Notes: generated by a model not told the origin, from the letters alone. A stretch of DNA of 64,000 nucleotides from DASRDB01 sp035652815 (GCA_035652815.1 DASRDB010000022.1:62001-126000), one strand, 5' to 3'. Counted from the stretch's first letter, positions 35,565 through 44,481 are shown. Numbers and translations: made by a program.

Positions 35565-36446
35565 CTAGGCCGGGCGAATGCCAGCGACTTCAACGAACAC
35601 TTCTTCCAGAGTGGCTTCACGTGAATGGATGGCGCGGACTTTGCCCTCGGCCATCCACCGCGCCAGTTGCGCCGAGTCCTCGGGATTATCCATACTCAGG
35701 GTCGTTTCTGTGAGTTTGCCATTTCCGTTCGCCGCTGCGTTGTCCAGGGTGACTTGTATGGTGCGCTGCCCATGCGCGAGCTTCAGGTTGCGCGGCGTGT
35801 CGTTCGCCACGATTTTGCCGTTGACGATAAAGGCCACCTGCTCGCTAAGCTGGTCTGCCTCTTCCATCAAATGAGTGGTCAGCAGAATAGTGGTGCCCTC
35901 TTCGCTCAGGCGTTTGACTACCTGGCGCACCTCTCTTGCCGAAATGGGATCGAGGCCGCGACTCGGCTCGTCAAGAAAGAGCATGGGCGGGCGATGCAGG
36001 AGGGCACGGGCGATCATCAGGCGCTGCCTCATGCCATTGGAAAAGGTGCGTACCGGGTCTTTGGCGCGGTCGCGCAGGCGTACCAGTTCGAGTACTTCGT
36101 CTACGCGGCTTGTGGGCAGGCCGTAGAGCCAACATGAGAACTCCAGGTTCAGGCGCGCTGAGAGGCGTTCGTACAGGTTTTGATCCTCGAAAACCACCCC
36201 GATGCGCTCTTTCAACTGCGCCCGTTGCTTCACCACATCGCATCCGGCAACGATTGCGCTACCACTGGTAGGATCGAGCTGGCCCGTGAGCATACGAATA
36301 GTGGTCGTCTTGCCTGCTCCGTTAGGTCCTAGCAGACCGAAGATTTCGCCACGCTTTACGGAAAAACTGATTCCCGCCACTGCCTCTTTGTCGCCGAAGG
36401 TGCGGCGCAAATCAAGCGCCTCTATCATCAGTTCAGGTGATTGCAT
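35565..36446 (-). CDS. ABC transporter ATP-binding protein (NatA-like)
   Basis: This 293-residue ATPase has Walker A GPNGAGKTT (about residue 39), signature FSNGMRQRLMIARALL (a Ser-Asn-Gly variant of LSGGQ), Walker B MLFLDEPSRGLDP and switch LLTTHLMEEAD. It ends with a DUF4162-like tail that includes REATLEEVFVEVAG. It powers the permease downstream. It is second in a three-gene operon: small membrane protein, ATPase, permease. The ATG follows AAAGGA. Confidence 0.92.
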   Translation of the reverse strand: MQSPELMIEALDLRRTFGDKEAVAGISFSVKRGEIFGLLGPNGAGKTTTIRMLTGQLDPTSGSAIVAGCDVVKQRAQLKERIGVVFEDQNLYERLSARLNLEFSCWLYGLPTSRVDEVLELVRLRDRAKDPVRTFSNGMRQRLMIARALLHRPPMLFLDEPSRGLDPISAREVRQVVKRLSEEGTTILLTTHLMEEADQLSEQVAFIVNGKIVANDTPRNLKLAHGQRTIQVTLDNAAANGNGKLTETTLSMDNPEDSAQLARWMAEGKVRAIHSREATLEEVFVEVAGIRPA

Positions 36447-36470
36447 ATGAATCGTCCTTTCCAGAATGGT

Positions 36471-36647
36471 TTATTGCTTTTTATTGATGAGCTTAGAACA
36501 GAGTTCTTGTATTACCCAGATGACCATGCCAATACCGAGGCCCAGCGCAAAATTGTTGAGTGCAGCACCAAGCGCAACTCCTACGCCAACCCAGACTGCC
36601 AACATGGTGTCTTTTCGGCGTGGTGTATGATCTTTATGTTGTTCCAT
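36471..36647 (-). CDS. 58-residue glycine-rich membrane protein
   Basis: This short gene encodes a polar head rich in His and Arg (MEQHKDHTPRRKDT). A long glycine-patterned hydrophobic segment follows (VGVGVALGAALNN, then LGLGIGMVIWVIQEL), and then a basic tail. The segment could form one long or two short helices packed by glycine zippers. The ATG at 36647 follows AAAGGA at nine bases. It stops 24 bases before the ATPase gene start, so it is the first gene of the exporter operon. Similar tiny proteins are often seen with exporters of this kind in Gram-positive bacteria; its role here may be assembly or regulation. Confidence 0.75.
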   Translation of the reverse strand: MEQHKDHTPRRKDTMLAVWVGVGVALGAALNNFALGLGIGMVIWVIQELCSKLINKKQ

Positions 36648-36886
36648 GATGCGTATCCTTTCTGTCGTCGCGTCGTTTATCGCTCTGAGTCCAGAGTAAC
36701 ATAGGCAAAATGACCGCGCTACAAATTTTGGCTGAGTGGAGTAGTTTTGAGGCTAAAAGGCGCACTTTAAGGGTTGAATAAGCGGAAAAATCGCTGAATG
36801 GAGCAATATGACGGGTGAATGATATCAAATTTTCCCCATAGCATCTCACTTGTACCTATGTTAGAATATCCTGGCGATAGCTCTCT

Positions 36887-37927
36887 ATGCCCAAAAAGAG
36901 GTTCCCAGGTATGTTGCAGGTCTGCCGTCTCGAAAAAATTATTGACAATCGCAGCGCTTTATCTATTGATGATCTCACCGTTGCCCCAGGTGAGATTGTT
37001 ACGGTCATTGGTCAGGTGGGCAGCGGTAAGAGCCTGTTGATACGCTTACTCTCCGGTTTGCTGGTGCCAAGCGCGGGCAAGGTGCTGCTCGATGGGCAGG
37101 ATCTTCACCATTCTGAGGAGGCGCGCAAAAAGATCGGTGTGCTGTTCGAGGAAGACCTGTTGTATGAGAGGCACACAGCGCAGGGAAACCTGCATTTGTA
37201 CTGCCAACTGCACCGGTTGACCGCCAATCGGATCAACGAGGCGCTGGAACTGGTTGGGTTGAGCGACCAGGCGCGCAAACCTGTCTCGAAGCTCTCGCCA
37301 ACCGCGCAGCGTCGTTTAGCTTTTGCCCGCGCTTTAATCTGTCGTCCCTCGCTCTTATTGCTTGATAGGCCAGCACTGCGCGTAGATCACGACACCTTAC
37401 TCCTGTTTGCGCGCCTTATCAAGCAACTGGCTTCTGAGGGAACGGCGGTCTTACTGACAGATGAGGATCTTGCCTGGGCGGGAAAATTCAGTACTTCGGT
37501 GCTGGAATTAGAAGATGGGCGCATTGTCAGTTCGCGGGTGTTGATGGATGATGAGCCAGCTTCTAGCCCCGCGAGCGGACCTGAACAACTGCGCCCCTAT
37601 CGCGTTCCTGCGCGCAAGGATGATCGCATTCTTTTGTATGATCCCGGTGATATCCTCTACGCGACCAGCCGCGATGGTAAAACCTACCTGCGCACAGCAA
37701 ACGAAGAAGCCACCACCAATCTGACCTTGCAAGAACTTGAGACTCGTCTGAGCGGGCGCGGCTTCTTTAAGGCGCACCGGGCCTATCTTGTGAATTTACA
37801 GCACATCAAAGCCGTAATTCAATATACACGCAATAGTTATACACTTCAATTGAACGATAAAGACGAAACGATGATCCCGCTCAGCAAGCAAAGCGAAAAG
37901 GAGTTGCAAAGCCTGCTGGGCTATTGA
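36887..37927 (+). CDS. ABC ATPase-like domain fused to LytTR DNA-binding domain
   Basis: This is a 346-residue regulator. Residues about 8-215 form an ABC ATPase fold with an intact Walker A (GQVGSGKSLL). The signature is degenerate (LSPTAQRRLAFARALI), and the Walker B (LLLLDRPALRVD) has Arg where the catalytic Glu should be. Residues about 240-346 are a LytTR DNA-binding domain (ILYATSRDGKTYLRT, FFKAHRAYLVNLQHIKAV). It probably binds ATP without efficient hydrolysis and acts as a transcription factor. The divergent exporter operon starts 240 bases away and is the natural target. ATG 36911 is an alternative start with GAGG upstream. Confidence 0.88.
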   Translation: MPKKRFPGMLQVCRLEKIIDNRSALSIDDLTVAPGEIVTVIGQVGSGKSLLIRLLSGLLVPSAGKVLLDGQDLHHSEEARKKIGVLFEEDLLYERHTAQGNLHLYCQLHRLTANRINEALELVGLSDQARKPVSKLSPTAQRRLAFARALICRPSLLLLDRPALRVDHDTLLLFARLIKQLASEGTAVLLTDEDLAWAGKFSTSVLELEDGRIVSSRVLMDDEPASSPASGPEQLRPYRVPARKDDRILLYDPGDILYATSRDGKTYLRTANEEATTNLTLQELETRLSGRGFFKAHRAYLVNLQHIKAVIQYTRNSYTLQLNDKDETMIPLSKQSEKELQSLLGY

Positions 37928-37962
37928 TCCTTCGTTATTGTTTAGCTGACATATTCATATGC

Positions 37963-37968
37963 TATAAT
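37963..37968 (+). promoter_or_regulatory. Extended -10 promoter of the GAF-PAS-cyclase gene
   Basis: TGC directly before TATAAT lies 75 bases upstream of the GTG start. The spacing to a TTGTTT hexamer is 19, so the extended -10 is the main support. Confidence 0.55.
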
Positions 37969-38042
37969 GGAACGGCTGTAGCGTCTGTAATTTAGGAAAT
38001 GAATCTTTTAGTAATCGCGCTCTGGAGACATGGAGGAAAAGC

Positions 38043-39977
38043 GTGGCAGTAGTACCCGATCCCGCCTGGAAAGCAAACACCGAGTTACGCAACCTGGGTG
38101 AAGCCCTTATGCGCATTTCGCGTATGCTGCATGAGCATACCCGCAAACTGGAGATAGCAGTGGAAGGCACGTATGCCGGTGAGAGTGGTGATCCGCGTGT
38201 GCAATTGCTTAGCGATTCGCTGCGCGTCTGCCGCACAGCCGATATCGAAGCTGGACGAGTCAACCAGGCTGCTCAGCGCGTCCTCCTATCCTTGCAGGAA
38301 CAACTTGAACAGGTCTCCTCAGCGCTGCCCCGCGTCACGTCGTCAACAGCCACAAATGGCGCGGCGGCAAATTTTGAGCGGGAGCGCGAAGTACTCAACT
38401 CGAGTATCATCAGCCTCAAGCGCCAGCGTACTGAACTGGAAACCCTGTACGAAATTGCCCGCGTCCTCAACTCGACGCTGGAATTTGAAAAAGTGCTGCG
38501 ATTGGTGATGGACGAGGTGATTCGCGTGGTGGATGCCGAGCGCGGTTTCCTGGTGCTGGTTGATCCAAACACCAAAGAACTCAACTTTGAAATAGCGCGT
38601 GACAAATTTGCGCGTACTATCGACCGCAGCGCCTTCAAAATTAGCCGCAGCACCATCGAAAAGGTGGTGCGTACTCGCGAGCCATTGCTCACCGACGATG
38701 CTCAGATCGATATGAAGGGGCAGGAGAGCATCATGGCCTATGGTATCCGCTCCATTATCTGCGCGCCCCTTGTGGTGCGCGATACCTGTATCGGCGCGGT
38801 CTACGTTGATAGCCGGATTAATGCGAACCTGTTCGGCGTCAAGCACCGCGATTTGCTGGTGGCCTTCTGTCATCAAGCGGCCATTGCCATCGATAACGCG
38901 CGCCTGTTTGCTGATCTCACTCGCGCCTTGAATAAGGTTGAGGAAGATAAGCAGTACATGGATAACATCTTCGCCTCTATCGCGAATGGCGTTATCACCA
39001 CTGACTCCGCTGGAATCATCACCAAATTCAATGATGCAGCGGGCATTATTCTGGGCATCAACCCTTTCTCGGCAGTTGGCAAGCATTATCGCGAAGTGTT
39101 TAAAGACCTGCCGCAAGTTGGCATCATCGAGATACTGCAAAATGCGCACAAGCAACATAATCACGGAACGCTGGTTGATCGAACCATTGACTGTGAGATT
39201 GCCGGTCGTGGTCTGGTCAATCTCAACCTCTATGTCACCTCGCTACGGGATGCGCACGAGAATCATATTGGTATGGCGCTGGTTGTAGATGATCGCACCA
39301 AACTCAAACGCGCTGAGGCACAAGTCAAGAATATCCGGCGCATCTTCGGTCGCTATGTCCATCCCAATGTGGTGCAGCAGTTGATCGAGAATCCGAGCGC
39401 CCTCAACCTCGGCGGTGAAATGAGGGAGATTTCCATTATCTCCGCCGATATTCGCGGGTTTACACGCCTGAGCGAGGGCATGACTTCACGTGAGGTCATG
39501 AATATTCTGAATACCTACCTGGAAATCATGGTCAAAGCCATCTGGGATGAAGAGGGAACAGTGACAGGCTTCTGGGGCGATGCGCTGATGGCCATCTTTA
39601 ACGCGCCCCTCGAACAGGAGGATCATGTTTTGCGGGCAGTGCGCGCTGCCTGGAAGATGCGCCTGGCAGTTCTGGAGTACCAGCGCAGCCAGCCCCAGCA
39701 CATTCCCGTCTCCTTCGGCTTCGGTGTCAATACCGGCGAGGCAATGGTAGGCAACATTGGCTCACGAGAACACATCCAGTCGTATACCGCCATTGGCGAT
39801 AGCGTCAACGTGGCTGCGCGTCTGCAATCCAATGCCTCGGACAACAACATCCTGCTCAACCACTCGACCTTTGCCCGCGTGCGCCAGTATGCGCGTGTGA
39901 CGAAGCTGCCCCCGTTACTGGTGAAAAATAAGACCGAGCCACTCGACGTCTGGTGCCTCGTCGGTTTGAATGAATAA
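38043..39977 (+). CDS. GAF-PAS class III adenylate/guanylate cyclase
   Basis: This is a 644-residue cytoplasmic protein. A helical N-terminus (1-135) is followed by a GAF domain (about 140-300, ERGFLVLVDPNTKELNFEIA to AAIAIDNARLFADL), a PAS domain (about 305-420, MDNIFASIANGVITTDSAGI), and a cyclase domain (about 455-640). The cyclase has the metal Asp in SADIRGFTRLSEGM, the second in GFWGDALMAIFNAP, and the Asp and transition-state Asn/Arg in AIGDSVNVAARL. It should make cAMP or cGMP under GAF/PAS control. The start is a GTG six bases after GGAGG; an ATG at 38030 is out of frame. Confidence 0.92.
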   Translation: MAVVPDPAWKANTELRNLGEALMRISRMLHEHTRKLEIAVEGTYAGESGDPRVQLLSDSLRVCRTADIEAGRVNQAAQRVLLSLQEQLEQVSSALPRVTSSTATNGAAANFEREREVLNSSIISLKRQRTELETLYEIARVLNSTLEFEKVLRLVMDEVIRVVDAERGFLVLVDPNTKELNFEIARDKFARTIDRSAFKISRSTIEKVVRTREPLLTDDAQIDMKGQESIMAYGIRSIICAPLVVRDTCIGAVYVDSRINANLFGVKHRDLLVAFCHQAAIAIDNARLFADLTRALNKVEEDKQYMDNIFASIANGVITTDSAGIITKFNDAAGIILGINPFSAVGKHYREVFKDLPQVGIIEILQNAHKQHNHGTLVDRTIDCEIAGRGLVNLNLYVTSLRDAHENHIGMALVVDDRTKLKRAEAQVKNIRRIFGRYVHPNVVQQLIENPSALNLGGEMREISIISADIRGFTRLSEGMTSREVMNILNTYLEIMVKAIWDEEGTVTGFWGDALMAIFNAPLEQEDHVLRAVRAAWKMRLAVLEYQRSQPQHIPVSFGFGVNTGEAMVGNIGSREHIQSYTAIGDSVNVAARLQSNASDNNILLNHSTFARVRQYARVTKLPPLLVKNKTEPLDVWCLVGLNE

Positions 39978-39983
39978 CTTCTT

Positions 39984-40844
39984 TTAAAGCTGCTTTCTGA
40001 GAACGAAACCCATTTGCGGAATGCGTATAAAGCCGAACCATTCGTAGAGGCGGTGCGCGTGATAGTTGGTATCCTCAGTATTGAGCATGATGCGCAGGAC
40101 GTTGGCTTGCCGGAAGAACTCGACTGCTTCATACATCAGGCGCGCTCCTATGCCTTTGCTGTTGACTGAGGGATGAACGGCGATGCGCACAAGATAGCCA
40201 TATTCGCTGTCGAGTGCGTTGAACTGGTAGCCGACGACTTTACCGTGAAGTTCGGCTACTACAAAATAAGGATGCGTGGCAATGATTTCTGTAAAGGAAG
40301 ACGCATCATAGCGCCACAAGTCCTCGAAGCAGGCCTCTTCAATCTTTAACAGGGCGGGAATATCGCTCAACGCAACGGGGCGCACAGTCACTTCTTGATT
40401 TCCGCGCGTTGGTACCTTGAAATCGAGCTTGTCATAGGCGTAGAGCAGGCGATAAGGTATGAAGCCGCGCCGGAGCAGGGCATCACGCAGCCAGTCGTTT
40501 TGCGTATCATTGCCCGAGTAGTGCAGGTAGCGCACCCCTCTTCGTAGAAGCAATAGCGCCAGTTGGTCGAGCAAGGTATCAAGCAGCTTGAGATACGAGC
40601 GGCTTTCTGTCCAACTGACGCCGAAGCCGCCGATCCAGGCTATAGGCGGATTGATGGTTTGTGCCAGCAAAAAGCCACGCAAGGTATTCCCGCTAAATAT
40701 GCCCACGCCAGGCGTATTTTTCAGCAATATCGGCAGCTCATTGGGCATGAAGCGCTGGTAGATGTACTCGGAGGTTGCCAGCAAGCGCATCACGAGCGGT
40801 AAATCGTCGAAGCTGAGGGGGCGCACCAGTTCAGATTTGAACAT
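39984..40844 (-). CDS. GNAT N-acetyltransferase with two GNAT-like halves
   Basis: This is a 286-residue protein. The C-terminal half (about 135-286) is a complete GNAT domain with RIAVHPSVNSKGIGARLMYE binding acetyl-CoA (Q/R-x-x-G-x-A region) and the strand LNTEDTNYHAHRLYEWFGF. The N-terminal half looks like a divergent GNAT fold without a clear CoA motif. Substrate unknown. It follows the deacetylase-like gene by 17 bases on the same strand, suggesting that the pair adds and removes an acetyl group on the same target, which is an inference. Confidence 0.83.
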   Translation of the reverse strand: MFKSELVRPLSFDDLPLVMRLLATSEYIYQRFMPNELPILLKNTPGVGIFSGNTLRGFLLAQTINPPIAWIGGFGVSWTESRSYLKLLDTLLDQLALLLLRRGVRYLHYSGNDTQNDWLRDALLRRGFIPYRLLYAYDKLDFKVPTRGNQEVTVRPVALSDIPALLKIEEACFEDLWRYDASSFTEIIATHPYFVVAELHGKVVGYQFNALDSEYGYLVRIAVHPSVNSKGIGARLMYEAVEFFRQANVLRIMLNTEDTNYHAHRLYEWFGFIRIPQMGFVLRKQL

Positions 40845-40861
40845 CCCTGCTCCTGCGCTTG

Positions 40862-42007
40862 CTAAGCATCTGGCCCCTTGACTTCCCGGCGCAGCCGTTC
40901 AATATCGGGTTTCGGCGCGTTACGCATGCGATAGCCTTTAAGGTTATGAATCCGGCGCAATTCGGCGATCAGCACATCCGAGTTAAGACGATAGGGCATG
41001 TCAGGTGCTTGACCAAGATCATCCACTGCCGCGTCATCGCCAAGCAGGAGATTGATGCAGGTTGCCACACAACAGGCCATCGCCCGAATGCTATAGCCCC
41101 CCTCCTGCACCATAACCAACCGCCCATCACAAAGAAAATTGGCCTCCTCGATAATGATCCCCACCAGTTTGGAGAAGCCTGCCGTCGAGAGATTGAAATT
41201 GCCAAGCGGGTCATCCCAATGCGCGTCGAAGCCTGTCGAAACCAGGATTAACTGCGGGTCGAAGCGGTCGGCGGCAGGAGCCATCACCTGCCGGAAGACC
41301 GGTTCCAGCGTCTCAAATCCGGTGGTCGCAGGCAAAGGCACGTTGATTGTTGTGCCGTATCCCGGACCCTCGCCAAGTTCATCGGACGCGCCCGTTCCCG
41401 GATAGAATGGAGCCTGGTGGGTGGAGAAGTAGAGAACACGCGGGTCATCGTAAAACATTTCCTGCGTGCCGTTACCATGATGCACGTCAAAGTCGATAAT
41501 CATGACGCGCTCCAGCCCGTAGCGATCAATGGCGTAGCGCGCAGCCACCGCTACATTGTTAAAGAGACAGAAGCCCATTGCCGCTTCCGCCACGGCATGA
41601 TGTCCGGGCGGTCGCACAAGACAGTAGGCGTTGTTGATCTCGCCCTTCATAATCGCGTCAATGGCCGTCAATGGCGCGCCCGCCGCCTTTACCGCTGCCT
41701 CGTATGATTTGGCGGATACATAGGTATCGGTAGCGAAAAAGCTGGTGTTGCGCCCTCCTTTTGCCTCGCGCTCTGCGGCTTTACGGGAAGCCTCGGCCAC
41801 TTTGTGTATATATTCTCGTTCATGAACTGCCGCCAGTTCATCCGCGCTTGCCTCACGCGGCGGAAGCAACACCAGACCTTCGCGCTCCAGCCATCCGAGC
41901 GCTTCCAATACCTGCATGGCACTGAGCAACCGCGCTGGCTGATCCGGGTGATTTGGCGGCGTCAGATGTTCCAGAAAAATTGGATCGTAGATCAAACCCG
42001 TCGTCAT
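40862..42007 (-). CDS. Histone-deacetylase-like amidohydrolase (AcuC/HDAC family)
   Basis: This 381-residue zinc hydrolase has the HDAC motifs RPPGHHAVAEAAMGFCLFNN (His-His dyad), MIIDFDVHHGNGT (Asp and His zinc ligands) and STGFDAHWDDPLG (third ligand Asp), followed by VQEGGYS. The family removes acetyl groups from lysines, acetylpolyamines or acetoin-pathway enzymes. The start is ATG 42007. It is the first gene of a pair with the GNAT acetyltransferase 17 bases downstream. Confidence 0.9.
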   Translation of the reverse strand: MTTGLIYDPIFLEHLTPPNHPDQPARLLSAMQVLEALGWLEREGLVLLPPREASADELAAVHEREYIHKVAEASRKAAEREAKGGRNTSFFATDTYVSAKSYEAAVKAAGAPLTAIDAIMKGEINNAYCLVRPPGHHAVAEAAMGFCLFNNVAVAARYAIDRYGLERVMIIDFDVHHGNGTQEMFYDDPRVLYFSTHQAPFYPGTGASDELGEGPGYGTTINVPLPATTGFETLEPVFRQVMAPAADRFDPQLILVSTGFDAHWDDPLGNFNLSTAGFSKLVGIIIEEANFLCDGRLVMVQEGGYSIRAMACCVATCINLLLGDDAAVDDLGQAPDMPYRLNSDVLIAELRRIHNLKGYRMRNAPKPDIERLRREVKGPDA

Positions 42008-42164
42008 GCCACAACCTTATCGTAGGGGCGGGGGCGGTGAGGAGAGGGGATGGGACGCTTGCGTCGCCCCTGTCCTTTTTTCCTCTAAACACCCTCGCCC
42101 AATAACTTTGTATTCAGTCAAGAAAAACGGAGAAGGTACCAGTCAGCGCCTTCTCGAACATGAT

Positions 42165-43043
42165 CTACGATACACGCTTGCCCAGAGCCTCTTTGACCAG
42201 CCCTGGAATATCAAAGATGGTATCGGCTACCGGCACGTTGGCGGCCTGAAGCGCGGCCACTTTGCCCTGGGCGGTACCAGTGTTGCCAGAAATGATGGCT
42301 CCAGCGTGTCCCATGCGTTTTCCGGGAGGCGCGGTGCGACCGGAGATGAAGGCGACGACCGGTTTGCGCATCGTTTTGATGAACTCAGCCGCATCCTCTT
42401 CGTCGCTGCCACCAATTTCGCCGCACATCACAACGGCCTCGGTCTGCGGGTCCTCTTCAAACATCTTCAAGTAATCCGCAAAGGTTGAGCCGATGATGGG
42501 GTCCCCACCGATGCCGATGCAGGTGGATTGTCCGATGCCCGCCTCGGTGAGCAGCGCCACGACCTCGTAGGTCAGCGTGCCAGAGCGCGAAATGAAGCCG
42601 ACCGGGCCGGGCGTGAAAATCTGGTAGGGAATGATGCCGATTTTGCCCTTTCCTGGCGTACACATGCCGGGGCAGTTTGGCCCGATGAGCGTTGCGCCAT
42701 GTTCGCGCACGACCAGGATGGCGCGGGTCATATCGATGACCGGAATGCCCTCGGTAATGCATACAATCAGCTTGATTCCCGCGCTGGCCGCTTCCATAAT
42801 CGCGTCAGCCGCGCCAGGAGGTGGTACGAAGATGCACGAGGCGGTCGCGCCCGTTGCTGCGACCGCTTCATTGACCGTATCGAAGACGGGAACGCCCTCG
42901 ACGCTTTGCCCGCCCTTGCCCGGGGTGACGCCGCCCACAATCTTTGTTCCGGCGGCGATCATGTTGCGGGTATGGAACTGGCCCTCGCGTCCGGTAATGC
43001 CCTGAACAATTACTTTTGTTGTATCATCAAGCAAAATACTCAT
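42165..43043 (-). CDS. sucD: Succinate-CoA ligase subunit alpha
   Basis: This is a 292-residue subunit. The CoA-binding N-terminus (SILLDDTTKVIVQGITGREG) and the active-site His in KRMGHAGAIISGNTGTAQGK (about residue 245, phosphorylated during turnover) match SucD. Length is normal for the family. With SucC it converts succinyl-CoA to succinate with formation of ATP or GTP in the TCA cycle. It follows sucC by 12 bases in one operon. Confidence 0.97.
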   Translation of the reverse strand: MSILLDDTTKVIVQGITGREGQFHTRNMIAAGTKIVGGVTPGKGGQSVEGVPVFDTVNEAVAATGATASCIFVPPPGAADAIMEAASAGIKLIVCITEGIPVIDMTRAILVVREHGATLIGPNCPGMCTPGKGKIGIIPYQIFTPGPVGFISRSGTLTYEVVALLTEAGIGQSTCIGIGGDPIIGSTFADYLKMFEEDPQTEAVVMCGEIGGSDEEDAAEFIKTMRKPVVAFISGRTAPPGKRMGHAGAIISGNTGTAQGKVAALQAANVPVADTIFDIPGLVKEALGKRVS

Positions 43044-43055
43044 CTGTTTACACCT

Positions 43056-44195
43056 CTATTCCCGAGCGGCAATCGCTGCGACGATTTTCTGCGCGGCCTC
43101 ACGCATATCTTTACCCCAATCAAGTCCCGCATCTTTGAGCATGGCTTTGCCTTCTTCCGCGCCTGTGCCCGAGAGGCGCACCACAATCGGCATGCCCTTG
43201 GGCAGTTCAGACTGCGCCATAATCACGCCTCGCGCCACCTCTTCGCCGCGTGTGATGCCGCCGAAGATGTTGACCAGGATGCCCTTGACATCTGGGTCGC
43301 GTGCCACGAAGGTGAGAGCTTTGTGCATCACTTCGGCCTTCGCGCCACCACCGATATCCAGGAAGTTGGCCGGTTTGCCACCAACACGCGCCACCATGTC
43401 GAGTGTGGTCATGACCAGACCCGCGCCGTTGCCGATAATGCCCACGTCGCCATTCAGCTTGACGTAGGTGAGACCTGCTTTTTTCGCCTCGAACTCAAGT
43501 GGGTTCGACTCCTCGGGTTCGGCCCAGCTTGCATATTCTTTCTGGCGGTACAGGCCATTGTCGTCGATCAGGATTTTCGCGTCTGCCGCCTGCACTTGTC
43601 CATCCGCAGTCAGCGCGAGGGGGTTGATTTCGGCCAGGCTGGCATCGCTGTCGATGAAGGCTTTGGCGAGCGCGGCTAAAATAGTGCTGCCTCTGGCGAC
43701 GACGACGTGCGGCATGCCTGCGCGGGCCAGGATATCGCGCGCCTCGAATGGCCGCAAACCCCAACGCATATCGATGGGCTGTTTGATGATCTTCTCGGGG
43801 GTTGTTGCCGCGACCTCTTCGATGTCGATACCGCCAGCCTTCGAGACCATCACCACCGGAGCCTGCGACTTGCGGTCAAGAATAATACCCAGGTAGTACT
43901 CTTCCTTGATGTCCAGCTTGGAAACGACCAGTACCTTTTCGACCTTCAGCCCTTTGATGTCCATGCCCAGCACTTTAGCGGCGGCGGCTCGCGCCTCTTC
44001 AGGGGTATCACCGAACTGGATGCCGCCTGCCTTGCCGCGTCCGCCTACATATACCTGGGCCTTAATAACAACAGGCCCACCCAGTTCGCGAGCAATTTCC
44101 TCGGCCTCTTCGGCAGTATGCGCTACGCGCCCTGGTTGAATAGGAATACCGTAGCGCGAGAGAATCTCTTTGGCCTGATATTCGTGGATTTTCAC
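43056..44195 (-). CDS. sucC: Succinate-CoA ligase subunit beta
   Basis: This is a 379-residue subunit. The N-terminal ATP-grasp domain starts with MKIHEYQAKEILSRYGIPI, continues with VVIKAQVYVGGRGKAGGIQF, and has SLAEINPLALTADGQ at the metal/nucleotide site. The C-terminal domain contains NFLDIGGGAKAEVMHKAL and NIFGGITRGEEVARG. It binds the nucleotide and succinate. It is the first gene of the sucCD operon, and a candidate promoter with an overlapping inverted repeat lies at 44287-44324. Confidence 0.97.
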   Translation of the reverse strand: MKIHEYQAKEILSRYGIPIQPGRVAHTAEEAEEIARELGGPVVIKAQVYVGGRGKAGGIQFGDTPEEARAAAAKVLGMDIKGLKVEKVLVVSKLDIKEEYYLGIILDRKSQAPVVMVSKAGGIDIEEVAATTPEKIIKQPIDMRWGLRPFEARDILARAGMPHVVVARGSTILAALAKAFIDSDASLAEINPLALTADGQVQAADAKILIDDNGLYRQKEYASWAEPEESNPLEFEAKKAGLTYVKLNGDVGIIGNGAGLVMTTLDMVARVGGKPANFLDIGGGAKAEVMHKALTFVARDPDVKGILVNIFGGITRGEEVARGVIMAQSELPKGMPIVVRLSGTGAEEGKAMLKDAGLDWGKDMREAAQKIVAAIAARE

Positions 44196-44286
44196 TGCGA
44201 CTTTCGCTCCTTATCGGTAGTCTTCATCAGTAGAGAAATAAAAAACGCCTCAACGGGCGGTGAGAACTAGCTGTTGACCCATGCTC

Positions 44287-44324
44287 ATGCTAGCACTTGC
44301 GCGCTAATTGTGTCAAGAATTAGC
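44287..44324 (-). promoter_or_regulatory. Candidate sucCD promoter with overlapping inverted repeat
   Basis: On the minus strand, TTGACA (44311-44316) and TAGCAT (44287-44292) are separated by 18 bases, about 90 bases before the sucC start. GCTAATT and AATTAGC form an inverted repeat that encloses the -35 hexamer, as an operator would. Confidence 0.55.
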
Positions 44325-44429
44325 CCTTGTCCGACCGCTTTAGCGCGTGTTTGCCGAAATACCCGTTAGTCTGATAAGAATTATAGGGCAAGGATGGTAG
44401 AATGGGTAGCTATTAATTTGCCATACTGC

Positions 44430-44435
44430 TACAAT
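44430..44435 (+). promoter_or_regulatory. Extended -10 element before the DUF4352-like gene
   Basis: TGC directly before TACAAT gives an extended -10 at 44427-44435, 47 bases before the start codon. The -35 region is weak. Confidence 0.4.
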
Positions 44436-44481
44436 AAGAAGAGCGAAAACATGCGCTATTAGATGTAAGAGGGGACTTACG

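Noticed and set aside
36441..36704. 87-residue plus-strand frame
   Set aside because: It is opposite the better supported 58-residue membrane protein gene and lacks a ribosome-binding site.
38030..38042. ATG start at 38030 for the cyclase gene
   Set aside because: It is out of frame with the GAF-PAS-cyclase reading frame; the GTG at 38043 follows GGAGG at ideal spacing.
42528..43679. 383-residue plus-strand frame
   Set aside because: It is antisense to sucD and sucC and crosses their junction; composition is rich in His and Arg with no motif.
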